64,000 nucleotides of DNA from Dactylosporangium aurantiacum (GCF_000716715.1 NZ_JNYJ01000021.1:62001-126000), one strand, 5' to 3'; positions 31,266 through 40,313 are shown, counted from the stretch's first letter. The notes: a model not told the origin generated them from the sequence alone. Numbers and translations are program-made.

Positions 31266-34071
31266 CGTCGTTGGCTGGGGCTGGGTCGTGGGTGGGGCGG
31301 GTGCGTTGCGCTGGGACCAGGGTGGGTTCGGGGGACGGCGCGGTGGATGAAGGGTGGCGGGGGGTCGGGACGCCGGACGGCGGGAGCGGGCCCGTGGCGG
31401 GAGCGTTGCCGGTCATGCGGTCGATCAGGGCGAGGTACACCGGCCGCTGGGAGCTCCAGCACAGGTCCCGCATCACGGCTGAGGCGCGGTCGGCGCGGTC
31501 GGCGGCCAACGCGGGGTTGGTGGCGAGGAGGCGCATCGCGGCGAGGAGGGTCTCGGGGGTGGCCGGGTCGACGTAGGTGACGGCGTCGTCGGGGAAGTAG
31601 CGGGCGATCACGTGGTTGCGGAAGGTGATGACGGGGATGCCGAGGCTGGCGTACTCGAGGAGTTTCGTCGGCAGGACCTCGTTGGTCCACGGGTCGAGGC
31701 GGCTCGGGACGACGCCGCAGGTGACGTGCTCCAGGGCCGGGGGGATGGCGGTGATGGGGACCACGCCGTCGGGGAGGGTGACGGCGTCGTGCAGACCCAG
31801 GTCGGCGACGCGGGCGCGCAGCGGGGCGAGGCCGTCGCCGCTGCCGAGGACCTGCAGGCGGGCGTGGGGGATCTCGCGGCGCAGGGCGGCCAGGGCCTCC
31901 ACGACGTTGTCCAGGCCGTGGCGGGGGGCGATGAGCCCGTGGTAGCTGAAGAGGACCTGGCCCGGTGCTGGGGCACGGTACGGGCGCGGCGGGAAGAGCC
32001 GCTCGTCGGCGCTGTTGAGCACGATCGTGATCCGGCGGCCGGTGAGGGTGCGCACGGTCTCGGCGTACGGTTCGTGGACGGTCAGGACCTCGTCGGCGAA
32101 GGCGAGCGCGGCGCGGGTGGACAGCTTGATGCCGCGCATGATGAGGCCCCGGTCGCGGAACTTCGAGGCGAACAGCTGGTACGTGAGGTCGTGCACGTCG
32201 AGCAGGATCGGCACGCCGGCGAGCTTCTGGGCGGCGGCGGCGAAGACGACGGCCTCCGGCATGGTGTGCGCGTGCACCAGGTCGAAGGCGCGCGGGCGGC
32301 GGATCAGCCACCAGGTGGCGGCGACGAAGAAGGCGCCGTAGAGCTGGACGTAGGCGAGGGTGGAGTCGCCGCGGTACTTGCGCACCCGCAGGTGCACGAC
32401 CCGCACCCCGTCGATCATCTCGACCCGCGGCGCGCCGGTGCGGTCCAGGGCGAGCACGGTGACGTCGTCGCCGCGGGCGGCGAGGGCCTCGGCCTCCCGG
32501 CGGACCCGCGCGTTCGCCTCGTACTCGCTGATGATGACCATGCCGACGCGCAGGGGCTCGCCGGGGGCGCGGGTCCTGCCGCGGCCGGCCTCGGGCACGC
32601 CGAGCGTCCAGGCGATGCCGAGGACGGTGAACAGCAGCGCCGGGAACAGCGGATCCTCCAGCGCGATGGCCAGGAACGCGATGAGCACGGACGCGGCGAC
32701 GGACGCGACGGCCCACGCGTACACGGCCGGTGGGGCGCGGCGGCGGGCCTGCCGGCCGGCCGCCGGGTCGGGGCGGCGGCGGGCCTGGCGCAGCAGCGGG
32801 CGGCACAGCAGGAACAGCCACGCCAGGTACGCCAGCGCGCCGAGCGCCCCGGTCTCCACGCCGAGGTGGATCCAGAACGAGTCGACCGTCTCGGTGTAGA
32901 AGCCGTGCAGGTTGAACCCGCCGGGTCCGAAGCGGGGGTTCTCGTTCCAGTGGGGGTTGTTCTGGTACGCCACGTAGCCGCCGAACTGTCCGGTGCCGTA
33001 GCCGAGCAGCGGGCGGTGCACCCACAGCTTGGCGGCCTGCCGCGCGTACAGGATGCGGATCTCACGCTCGGCGGGCGGCGGGACCGGCTCGGCCTGGCAG
33101 CCTTCGGGTTTGTCGCAGGTGGGTGCGGGCGCGGGTGCCTCGCCCTCGCGGTAGCCGCTCGGTGCCTCGACCGCGTTGACGACGCCGGCGAAGCGGCGGT
33201 TCCACTCGGCGCGGTTGCTGGGGGTGACCAGCAGCGGCAGCGCGGCGGTGGCGACGACGACGAGGGCGACCCCGGCGACCGGGGCGACACGGACCCGGTT
33301 GACGAGGGCGACGACGACGAGCCCGGCCATCACGGCGAGCATCGACTCGCGGGACTGGCTGGCGGCCAGGCCGAGCCCGAGCAGCAGCACCGCGCCCCAC
33401 AGCAGCGGCCGGCGGCGGGGGCGCACGGCCAGGTAGGCGGCGAGGCCGAGCAGCGCGAGCGCGATGAGGTGGCCGATGTCGTTGGGGTGGCGGAAGACGC
33501 CCTGGGCCCGGTTGATGGTGAACCAGGTGGTGTCGGTCCAGCCGAACATCGAGTACGCGGGCCAGCCGAACGCGAACTGGGCGATGGCGGCCAGCACGTG
33601 CACGGCGATCACCGGGCTGAGCGCGAGCAGGAACCGGCGCACCGCGGCCGGGCCGGGGCGCAGCGCCCGCCAGGCGTAGAAGACGATGGCGCCGCGCAGG
33701 TAGACGAACATGCCCTTGGCGATGAGCGGCAGCGGCGAGTCGGAGGCGAGCCCGGCCAGCACCAGCACCACGGCGAGCACGACGAGCGCGGCGTCGGCGC
33801 CGGTGAGCAGGCTGCGCCAGCGGCGCGACAGCGTGTACTTGAGCGCGGCGGCGGCGAGCAGCGCCAGGTACAGGGCGTTCTTCAGCACCCGCGGCCAGGT
33901 CGTCGGCGGCACCGTGCCGTAGCTCGCCGACGGTGTCTCCAGCAGCACCCCGTTGAGCCAGGCCTCGGACAGCACGAGCAGCAGCAGCGCGGCCAGCAGC
34001 ACGTACAGGGTGAGGTCGACGGGCCGGATCCACCGGTCGCGCGGGCTCACCGTGCGTGTCGTGTCGTTCAT
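31258..34071 (-). CDS. Fusion of an O-antigen ligase/polymerase-like (WaaL/Wzy) membrane domain and a GT4 glycosyltransferase
   Basis: The protein has 937 residues from ATG 34071. Residues about 20-500 are a polytopic membrane domain with around 12 helices. They include a Wzy_C-type core (VFRHPNDIGHLIALALLGL, ASQSRESML) and a large external loop ending GYGTGQFGGYVAYQNNPHWNENP and SFWIHLGVETGALG. Residues about 507-884 are a complete GT4 domain (MVIISEYEANARVRREAEAL, VLNSADERLFPP, and an E-x7-E motif in NEVLPTKLLEYASLGIPVI). The C-terminal 50 residues are Pro/Thr-rich and coded by DNA resembling the adjacent tandem repeats. Its ATG overlaps the flippase stop by 4 bp. One protein may both build and polymerise or ligate a glycan. 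Confidence 0.92.
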   Translation of the reverse strand: MNDTTRTVSPRDRWIRPVDLTLYVLLAALLLLVLSEAWLNGVLLETPSASYGTVPPTTWPRVLKNALYLALLAAAALKYTLSRRWRSLLTGADAALVVLAVVLVLAGLASDSPLPLIAKGMFVYLRGAIVFYAWRALRPGPAAVRRFLLALSPVIAVHVLAAIAQFAFGWPAYSMFGWTDTTWFTINRAQGVFRHPNDIGHLIALALLGLAAYLAVRPRRRPLLWGAVLLLGLGLAASQSRESMLAVMAGLVVVALVNRVRVAPVAGVALVVVATAALPLLVTPSNRAEWNRRFAGVVNAVEAPSGYREGEAPAPAPTCDKPEGCQAEPVPPPAEREIRILYARQAAKLWVHRPLLGYGTGQFGGYVAYQNNPHWNENPRFGPGGFNLHGFYTETVDSFWIHLGVETGALGALAYLAWLFLLCRPLLRQARRRPDPAAGRQARRRAPPAVYAWAVASVAASVLIAFLAIALEDPLFPALLFTVLGIAWTLGVPEAGRGRTRAPGEPLRVGMVIISEYEANARVRREAEALAARGDDVTVLALDRTGAPRVEMIDGVRVVHLRVRKYRGDSTLAYVQLYGAFFVAATWWLIRRPRAFDLVHAHTMPEAVVFAAAAQKLAGVPILLDVHDLTYQLFASKFRDRGLIMRGIKLSTRAALAFADEVLTVHEPYAETVRTLTGRRITIVLNSADERLFPPRPYRAPAPGQVLFSYHGLIAPRHGLDNVVEALAALRREIPHARLQVLGSGDGLAPLRARVADLGLHDAVTLPDGVVPITAIPPALEHVTCGVVPSRLDPWTNEVLPTKLLEYASLGIPVITFRNHVIARYFPDDAVTYVDPATPETLLAAMRLLATNPALAADRADRASAVMRDLCWSSQRPVYLALIDRMTGNAPATGPLPPSGVPTPRHPSSTAPSPEPTLVPAQRTRPTHDPAPANDGL

Positions 34072-35621
34072 GCGGTGCCTTCGTCCATCCTGGTGAGCAG
34101 GGACCGGCCGTCCCGGGCGAACACGAGCACGGCGAGCCCTCCGGCCGCGAGGGCCGCGACCAGCTGGGTCACCGGCCGGGCCACGGCGAGGTCGACGGTG
34201 TCGCCGGCGACGGCGAGCGCCGCGGCGGCCGCCACGACGAGCGCACCGCGCACGACGGTGCCGGCCCACGGCATGCGCCAGCGCCGCCACGCCGCGGCGA
34301 CCGGCCCGCCGGTGGTGACCAGCATCGCCGCGAGGTAGGCCGCGGCGACCCCGGCGCCGCCGTACGCCCGGCCGAGCGGCACGGCGAGCAGCACGCCGGC
34401 GACGCAGCCCGCCACCGCATAGCCGACGGGTCGCAGGGAGTCGCGCAGCGACCCGCTGGACAGCGCGTTGACCGGCCCCGTCGCGAGGACCGCCACGTAC
34501 GTCGCGACGAGCATGAACCGCAGCTCGGGCGCGCCGGCGGCGAACGCGTCGCCACCGTACAGGCGCAGCAGCGGCTGCGCGAGGGGCAGGGCGGCGGCCA
34601 GTGGCGCCGCGAGGACCACGACCGTGCCGCGCATCGACAGGTCGGTGCTGCGGCGCACCGCGGTCGCGTCGCCCTCGCCCTGCGCGTGCGACATCGCCGG
34701 GAAGAGCGCGAGGCCGAGGACCCGCGGCAGCAGGTACAGCGGCGACACCAGCGTCACGGAGGTCACCAGGTAACCGACGTCCGGCCCGGACGCGAACGCG
34801 CTGGCCAGCAGGGGCAGGCCCTGCAGCAGGCCGGCCGCGGACCCGGCGCCGAGCGCGGCGAGCCCGGCGAAGGCGAGGACCTCGCGGCGGTGACCGGCGG
34901 GCACGGGCGGCGGCGGGGCGGCGCCGCGGGGGGTGTCCGGCAGCCGGGTGAGCCGGGCACCGGCGACGACGACGGCGTAGCCGAGGGCGAGCGGCAGCAG
35001 GTACACGGTCGACCCGGCGGCGATCACCGCGACGGTGGCGAGGATCGCCAGGGTCGACCCGGCGACCTCGAGGCGGCTGTACCGGGCGACCCGGTCGAAC
35101 CCGTAGAAGGCGGACTTGTCGACGCTGTACGCGCAGAACGCCGCGGCGAGCAGGCCGACGGCGGCGGCGTCGGCGAGCGACACGGGGAACAGCAGCCGGG
35201 CGGCGACGGCGGACAGCACGCCGAGCACGACCGCGCTCGCGTCGGAGATGCGGCGCAGCAGCAGGTGCACCGCCTCGGCGGCGGCGGGGTCGGACCGGCC
35301 GCGGTTGTGCGCGACGAACTTCGCCATCGCGCTGGCCAGCCCGGCGGGGATGAACAGGCCCGCGACGTACGTGATGCCGATGAGCGAGCCGATCACGCCG
35401 TAGGCCTGCGGGCCGGTGGCGTGGCCGACGAGCGAGCCGTGGACGAGGCGGCTGACGCCGAGCACGACGAGCGCGCCGAAGGACAGCGCGCCGGTGCGCA
35501 GGACCGCCCGCGCGGCCAGCGGACCGCGTGCCCCGGCGACCGGCGGTGCGACGGGCGTCGCGACCGCGCGCAGGCGACCGCGTCGGATCGCTCCGATGAT
35601 CACAACATCCCCGCTCGACAT
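34068..35621 (-). CDS. Wzx-like polysaccharide flippase (oligosaccharide/MATE-type)
   Basis: The 517-residue protein has 12-14 hydrophobic helices and the N-terminal pattern of the polysaccharide biosynthesis flippase family (VLRTGALSFGALVVLGVSRLVHGSLVGHATGPQAYGVIGSL, a stretch much like Wzx). It would move lipid-linked sugar units across the cytoplasmic membrane. Start is ATG 35621. Its stop overlaps the start of the ligase-GT4 fusion by 4 bp, a strong functional link. The two genes together with the GH10-GT4 pair form the core of a polysaccharide locus. Confidence 0.9.
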   Translation of the reverse strand: MSSGDVVIIGAIRRGRLRAVATPVAPPVAGARGPLAARAVLRTGALSFGALVVLGVSRLVHGSLVGHATGPQAYGVIGSLIGITYVAGLFIPAGLASAMAKFVAHNRGRSDPAAAEAVHLLLRRISDASAVVLGVLSAVAARLLFPVSLADAAAVGLLAAAFCAYSVDKSAFYGFDRVARYSRLEVAGSTLAILATVAVIAAGSTVYLLPLALGYAVVVAGARLTRLPDTPRGAAPPPPVPAGHRREVLAFAGLAALGAGSAAGLLQGLPLLASAFASGPDVGYLVTSVTLVSPLYLLPRVLGLALFPAMSHAQGEGDATAVRRSTDLSMRGTVVVLAAPLAAALPLAQPLLRLYGGDAFAAGAPELRFMLVATYVAVLATGPVNALSSGSLRDSLRPVGYAVAGCVAGVLLAVPLGRAYGGAGVAAAYLAAMLVTTGGPVAAAWRRWRMPWAGTVVRGALVVAAAAALAVAGDTVDLAVARPVTQLVAALAAGGLAVLVFARDGRSLLTRMDEGTA

Positions 35622-35781
35622 GCTTGGCTCGCTGAGTAACCGACGAATCGTACAGCGTGAATCACTCCCCGCGCGGGCCCCGTCACCCGGCCCGGGGGTC
35701 CGCGACCGCCCGACATTTGGGGCAGATGACCACGCCTGCCATCAGGGATGACGCCGTGCCGTGCCGCCGGTGATCTTTGCC

Positions 35782-36411
35782 TCACCCTCGCGGTGACGCC
35801 CCAGCTGCCTCGACGGGGTGCGGTCCGGGCTCGGGGGTGAGGCCGAAGGCACCGAGGGTGAGATCCAGCATCGCCACCTGTACGGGCGGCGGATAGGCCT
35901 GCGGGTCGGCGGCGGCGAACGCGGCCGCGCCCTCCACCATGGCGATGAGCGCGTCGGCGACGGTCGCCGGGTCCTGCCGCGGCCCGGCCGCCGCGACGAG
36001 CCGGCCGACCCTGGCCCGCCAGGCCCGGTTGCCGGCGCGGTGCATGGCGATGAGGTCCTCGTCGGCGACCGCGGCGGCGAGGAACCCGACCCACACGGTG
36101 CTCTCCGCGGTGGTCTGCGGGTCGAGGGCGAGCCCCTGGTGCAGCACCGCGCGCAGCGCCGCCCGGGGCGAGCCGGCGGCGGCCTCGAGCGCCTCGACGC
36201 GGGCCCGGGTCGTGTCGTGCAGCAGCTGCCGGGCGTGGCGCAGCAGCGCCCGCCGGTTCGGGAAGCGGTGCATGACGAGGCCGGTGGTGCAGCCGGCGGC
36301 GGCCGCGACGGCCCGGATGGTGAGCCGTTCGAGCCCTTGCTGGGCGAGCACGTCCCAGACGGCCCTGGACAGCAGCTCACCCTGCTCCTGACGTGGCTGT
36401 TGGCGTGGCAC
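35782..36411 (-). CDS. TetR family transcriptional regulator
   Basis: The protein has about 209 residues. The N-terminal HTH reads LTIRAVAAAAGCTTGLVMHRFPNRRALLRHARQLL, typical of TetR/AcrR. The C-terminal ligand domain is Ala-rich and not assignable. I place the start at GTG 36411, preceded by GGGAGG at good spacing; GTG 36438 also lies in frame but falls inside the palindromic operator. The gene is divergent from the GNAT gene at 36487. Confidence 0.88.
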   Translation of the reverse strand: MPRQQPRQEQGELLSRAVWDVLAQQGLERLTIRAVAAAAGCTTGLVMHRFPNRRALLRHARQLLHDTTRARVEALEAAAGSPRAALRAVLHQGLALDPQTTAESTVWVGFLAAAVADEDLIAMHRAGNRAWRARVGRLVAAAGPRQDPATVADALIAMVEGAAAFAAADPQAYPPPVQVAMLDLTLGAFGLTPEPGPHPVEAAGASPRG

Positions 36412-36430
36412 GCGTCTCACCCTCCCGGTT

Positions 36431-36451
36431 CGTAACACCTGTTACGGTAAC
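36431..36451. promoter_or_regulatory. Palindromic operator between the TetR and GNAT genes
   Basis: CGTAAC-ACCT-GTTACG (36431-36446) is a perfect inverted repeat with 6-bp arms. It overlaps a second one, GTTAC-G-GTAAC (36441-36451). The geometry and position in a divergent TetR promoter region fit an autorepressor site. Confidence 0.65.
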
Positions 36452-36486
36452 GCTTGTTCCGAGCTTGCGGCAGTGAGGGTGTGACG

Positions 36487-36954
36487 ATGACGGACTGGAC
36501 GATCGAGGCGCGCGCCTGGGACGACCCGGCGGGGGCCGCCCTGCGCGCCGCGCAGCGGGCCGAGCTGGACGCCCGGTACGGCAACGACAACCACGAGCCG
36601 GGCGCCGCCCCGAGCGCCGGCGACATCGACGTGTTCCTGGTCGCGGTCGGCGACGCCGACGGCACCGCGGTCGGCTGCGGTGGCCTGCGCCGCCTGGAGC
36701 CGTCCGCCGCGGAGATCAAGCGGATGTACGTGGTGCCGCCGGCCCGCGGCACCGGCGTCGCGACCGCGGTCCTGCGGGCCCTCGAAGAGGCCGCCCTGGC
36801 CCGCGGCTGGACGACGCTGCGCCTGGAGACCGGCACCGAGCAGCCGGACGCGCAGCGCTTCTACGAGCGCGAGGGGTACCACCGCATCCCGCTGTTCGGC
36901 GTGTACGCCGGCTCGACGCTGTCCGTCTGCTACGAGCGGACCCTGCGGCCGTAG
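36487..36954 (+). CDS. GNAT family N-acetyltransferase
   Basis: The 155-residue protein has the GNAT acetyl-CoA binding motif A: EIKRMYVVPPARGTGVATAVLRALEEAA (R/Q-x2-G-x-G/A as ARGTGVA), followed by LRLETGTEQPDAQRFYEREGYHRIP (motif B). It acetylates an unknown amine. ATG 36487 has GAGGG upstream. It is divergent from the TetR gene and is probably its regulated target. Confidence 0.93.
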   Translation: MTDWTIEARAWDDPAGAALRAAQRAELDARYGNDNHEPGAAPSAGDIDVFLVAVGDADGTAVGCGGLRRLEPSAAEIKRMYVVPPARGTGVATAVLRALEEAALARGWTTLRLETGTEQPDAQRFYEREGYHRIPLFGVYAGSTLSVCYERTLRP

Positions 36955-36970
36955 CGGACCCGCGGACAGG

Positions 36971-37470
36971 GTGCCGGGCACGGGCTCCGCAGTGGCGCAC
37001 CGGCTCGGTGCCGTCGTCAGCGTCAACAGCTCCATCGTCGTGCTCGCCGGGGACGCCGCGGTCGCGGCCGGGTGGCGGGGCGCCGGCGCCGAGGCCGAGC
37101 TCGAGGAGGGCTTCCGGGCGCTGTACGAGCCCGGCGCCGCCCGAGGGTCGCCTACGCGACGGGTGACAGCGACGACGCGCCCGCCGACGACCCGGCGTTC
37201 CTGCGGTACGTGGCCGGTCCGCTCGACGCCGCGGCCGTGGACGCCGGGGCGGTCGATTCCCCCGCCGGGGCCCTGGCGATCCTGCCGGCCCCGTCGTCCG
37301 GGGCGGCGGTCCCGGGCGCGGTCGCGCTCGGCGGCGGCGAGTTCTCCTCCGGCGCCGAGACCGGCCTCGTCGTGACCGGCACGGCGCCGCGCCACCGGCT
37401 GTGGATCGAGGCGCCGGTCGAGGCGGCGCGGGGCCGCGCCGGGCGCGCCCCGCTGATCCCCGAACGCTGA
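36971..37470 (+). pseudogene. Hypothetical gene interrupted by a frameshift near 37147
   Basis: From GTG 36971 the frame reads into a coherent peptide (HRLGAVVSVNSSIVVLAG, EAELEEGFRALYEPGAA) as far as about 37145. From there the protein-like sequence continues in another frame (VAYATGDSDDAPADDPAFLRY... to the stop at 37470). A single missing G in the run at 37145-37147 (CGAGGG before GTCGCC) would restore the frame. Family unknown; no domain recognised. It may be a true pseudogene or a sequencing error in a G run. GTG 36992 is an alternative start. Confidence 0.5.
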
Positions 37471-37519
37471 CACACCCCGCCACCCGCCTGACACCCCCGA
37501 CGCCCGCCTGACAGACGGC

Positions 37520-37553
37520 GCCGCCCCCGGGGGCGTGCTACTCCGGGGGCGGC
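37520..37553. terminator. 11-bp GC hairpin between convergent genes
   Basis: GCCGCCCCCGG (37520-37530) pairs with CCGGGGGCGGC (37543-37553) with a 12-nt loop. It lies between the frameshifted gene and the SGNH hydrolase gene, both ending here. No T tract. Confidence 0.5.
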
Positions 37554-37571
37554 AGCCGTACGGCGGGGCGG

Positions 37572-38822
37572 TCAGGCGGTGACGATGGTGCCGTCGGCCT
37601 GGCGGGTGCAGGTGACGGTGCGGGCCGCGGTGGTCGCGGCGCCGGTCAGGCACTTGCCGAGGACGGCGTGGCCGGCGGCGTTGGGGTGCCACGACTCCTG
37701 GCAGGTCTGGAAGTACGACACGCAGGTGTTCGCGATCCGCTGGATGTCGATCTTGTCCTTGCCGGCGAGGCTGGTCACGAACACGCCGGACGGGCCGTCC
37801 TGCAGGCGGATCGGGGTGGCGAGGGCGCCCGCCGGGCTGCCGGCGCGCTCGCACAGCCGGGCGCCGTCGAACGCGTGCTGGACGTTCAGGTAGACCAGGT
37901 CGTCGCCGGGGAACTCGGCGGCGAGGGTGTCGCGGGTGGAGCGCACGATCGTGCCGAGGCTCTGCGAGAAGCCGTGACCGGGGGCGAGGCTGGCCCGGTG
38001 GATCGGGCAGCCGGCGGCGTACCGCTCGGCGCCGAGGTCGCGGAACTTGTCCCGGTCGTCCTGCCGGCCGTCCTCCTCCCAGTAGCTCTGCTCGAGGTCG
38101 AACGGCAGCGGGTTGGTGTAGTCCTGGAACACGACCCGGTGCTGGCCGTCGGCGTCGATCTGGTCGAGGGTCGCCAGCAGCTGCCGCACCGCCGCGATCG
38201 TCTCGGCGGTCGCGGCCGACACCTGGGCCGCGGTGGCGAGGTCGGCGGCGGTGCACGGCTCCTGCTCGACCGGGCCGTTGAGGTACGCCCAGAACTCCCA
38301 CCAGCCGGTCCACGCGTCGGCGATGAAGCGGTTCGCGCACTTCTCCGCGACGTCGCCGAAGGTGAACGAGCTGTTGTTGGAGCCGAGGCCGACCAGGACC
38401 AGGTCGATGTCGTGGGTCTGCGCGACGGCGCGGAGCTGGTCGAGCTGCGCGGCGACGGTGCGGCCCTTGTCGCGGGCGCCGGACGGGTTCGCGATGTCGT
38501 GCGGGCGGCCGCCGGAGCACGCCAGGTTGAAGCGGGCCTGGATGCCGGGCAGCGTCGCCTGGTTCAGCGACGCGTTGGCCGAGCGGTGGCAGAAGAAGGC
38601 GTTGCTGTTGGGGGCGGACCAGCCGGGGAACGACTGGGCGACGCCGCTGGCGTCGACGACCGGCTGGTAGCTGCCGGCGCCTTCGCCGCTGATGAAGCTG
38701 TCGCCGATGGCGACGGCGGCGGTCGGCAGGGCGGCCGCGGCGGGCAGCGCGGGCGCGACCGCCGCACTGGTGGCGGCCAGCACGCCGGCCACCGCCAGGG
38801 CGGTACGACGGAACACGGACAC
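37572..38822 (-). CDS. Secreted SGNH/GDSL hydrolase
   Basis: The 416-residue protein has a signal peptide (1-31, Ala-rich) followed by the SGNH blocks: AIGDSFISGEG (block I with the Ser nucleophile), SGGRPHDI (block II region), GLGSNNSSF (block III Asn) and SWHPNAAGH (block V with Asp replaced by Pro-Asn spacing and catalytic His). It is probably an extracellular esterase or lipase; several cysteines suggest disulfides. It is monocistronic, convergent with the upstream frameshifted gene and in tandem with the amidase gene. Confidence 0.88.
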   Translation of the reverse strand: MSVFRRTALAVAGVLAATSAAVAPALPAAAALPTAAVAIGDSFISGEGAGSYQPVVDASGVAQSFPGWSAPNSNAFFCHRSANASLNQATLPGIQARFNLACSGGRPHDIANPSGARDKGRTVAAQLDQLRAVAQTHDIDLVLVGLGSNNSSFTFGDVAEKCANRFIADAWTGWWEFWAYLNGPVEQEPCTAADLATAAQVSAATAETIAAVRQLLATLDQIDADGQHRVVFQDYTNPLPFDLEQSYWEEDGRQDDRDKFRDLGAERYAAGCPIHRASLAPGHGFSQSLGTIVRSTRDTLAAEFPGDDLVYLNVQHAFDGARLCERAGSPAGALATPIRLQDGPSGVFVTSLAGKDKIDIQRIANTCVSYFQTCQESWHPNAAGHAVLGKCLTGAATTAARTVTCTRQADGTIVTA

Positions 38823-38870
38823 GGCGGTTTCCTCGATCCCATCGAATGTGAGAAATCCTCTGGGTCGGGA

Positions 38871-40313
38871 TCAGATCACGGCATCTGTACGCCCGTCAAT
38901 GTTTCGGGGTGATTTCCCTATAAATCCGGTCGAGTTAGTGATGAACTCGGGTTCGAGGGCGGCGGCGAGGGCGATGAGGAGGTCCTCCCGGCCGTACCCG
39001 GCGACCAGCTGCACCCCGATCGGCAGGCCGTCGTCGGTGCGGCCCAGCGGCAGGCTGACCGCGGGCTGCCCGCTGATGTTGAACACGGCGGTGAACGGGC
39101 CGTAGTCGAAGAGCTTGCGCAGCCAGCCGTCGACGGTGTGCGCGTCGTTGTCGTAGTCGAGCGTGCCGTGCGGCGCGGGCGGCCGCGCGAGCGTCGGTGT
39201 GACGAGCACGTCCACGGTCCGCAGGAACCGCCCCACCGCGCGGCTCACCCGGTTGTGCGCGGCGAACGCGCGTACCAGGTCCATCGCCGACGCGGCCCGC
39301 ACCTCCTCCAGGACGCGCCGGGTCACCGCCTCCAGCTTCGCCGGGTCCGGTGGCCTCGGCGCCATCAGCAGCGGGGCGGCGTTGGCGACGAGCTGACCGC
39401 GGACTCCGGCGAGGACGTCCTCCCAGTCGACGGCCGGGCTCCCCGGCTCGACCAGGTGCCCGAGCCGCTCCAGCAGCAGCCCGGCGCGCCGCGTCGCCGC
39501 CGCCACCTGCGGGTCGACCGGGGCACCCGACCACGCCCGCGTGCTCAGCGCCACCCGCAGCCGACCCGGGTCGGCCGTCAGCTCGGCACGGTACGGCCGG
39601 CGCGGCGGCGGCGCCGTGTACTTGTCGCCGGCCGCCGGCCCGTGCACCGCGTCGAGCAGGTGCGCCGCGTCGCGGACGGTGCGGGTCAGCGCGAACTCGT
39701 AGGCCAGGCCGAACGCGCCCTCGCCCGTGTCGGGGCCGCACGGCACCCGCCCCCGGCTCGGCTTCAACCCCACCAGGCCGCAGCACGACGCCGGCACGCG
39801 GATCGAGCCGGCGCCGTCGTTGGCGTGCGCCACCGGCACCGCACCGGCCGCGACGAGCGCCGCCGCGCCACCGCTGGACCCGCCGGCACCCCGTGCCGGG
39901 TCGAACGGGTTGCGGACCGGGCCGGTGCGCACCGGCTCCGTGGCGAAGCTCAGCCCGAGCTCGCACATGCTGGTGCTGCCGAACGTGGCGAGCCCCGCCG
40001 CGCGGAACCGGGCCATCAGGTCGCTGTCGTGCGCGGCGCGCACGTCGGGCACCGCCTGGCTGCCCACGGAGAACGGCACGCCCCGCGCCATCGGCACGTC
40101 CTTGATCAGGAACGGCACCCCGGCGAGGGGGCCGCCGGGGTCGTACGCGAGCGGCTCGGCGAACACGGGATACGCCAGCCCGTGCACGACCTCGTCGGCC
40201 CGGGCGATCGCCTCCCGCGCGACGGCCGCCACCTCGGCCGCGGTGACCTCCCCGGCACGGATGAGCGCGGCGAGCCCGACGGCGTCGTGACCGGTGTAAT
40301 CGTCGAGTTGCAT
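38871..40313 (-). CDS. Amidase (amidase signature family)
   Basis: The 480-residue protein has the full amidase signature Ser-cisSer-Lys triad: Lys71 (FLIKDVP), Ser146 in GAGGSSGGAAAL and the nucleophile Ser170 in DGAGSIRVPASCCGLVGLKP. Such enzymes hydrolyse amides to acid and ammonia; the substrate is not predictable. There is no signal peptide, so it is cytoplasmic. It is divergent from the LuxR-type regulator with 69 bp between the starts, which suggests regulation by that protein. Confidence 0.93.
   Translation of the reverse strand: MQLDDYTGHDAVGLAALIRAGEVTAAEVAAVAREAIARADEVVHGLAYPVFAEPLAYDPGGPLAGVPFLIKDVPMARGVPFSVGSQAVPDVRAAHDSDLMARFRAAGLATFGSTSMCELGLSFATEPVRTGPVRNPFDPARGAGGSSGGAAALVAAGAVPVAHANDGAGSIRVPASCCGLVGLKPSRGRVPCGPDTGEGAFGLAYEFALTRTVRDAAHLLDAVHGPAAGDKYTAPPPRRPYRAELTADPGRLRVALSTRAWSGAPVDPQVAAATRRAGLLLERLGHLVEPGSPAVDWEDVLAGVRGQLVANAAPLLMAPRPPDPAKLEAVTRRVLEEVRAASAMDLVRAFAAHNRVSRAVGRFLRTVDVLVTPTLARPPAPHGTLDYDNDAHTVDGWLRKLFDYGPFTAVFNISGQPAVSLPLGRTDDGLPIGVQLVAGYGREDLLIALAAALEPEFITNSTGFIGKSPRNIDGRTDAVI

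Noticed and set aside
31258..34290. Start of the ligase-GT4 gene at 34290
   Set aside because: The extra 73 codons are Arg/Gly-rich and overlap the flippase gene; the ATG at 34071 gives a normal membrane start and a 4-bp overlap.
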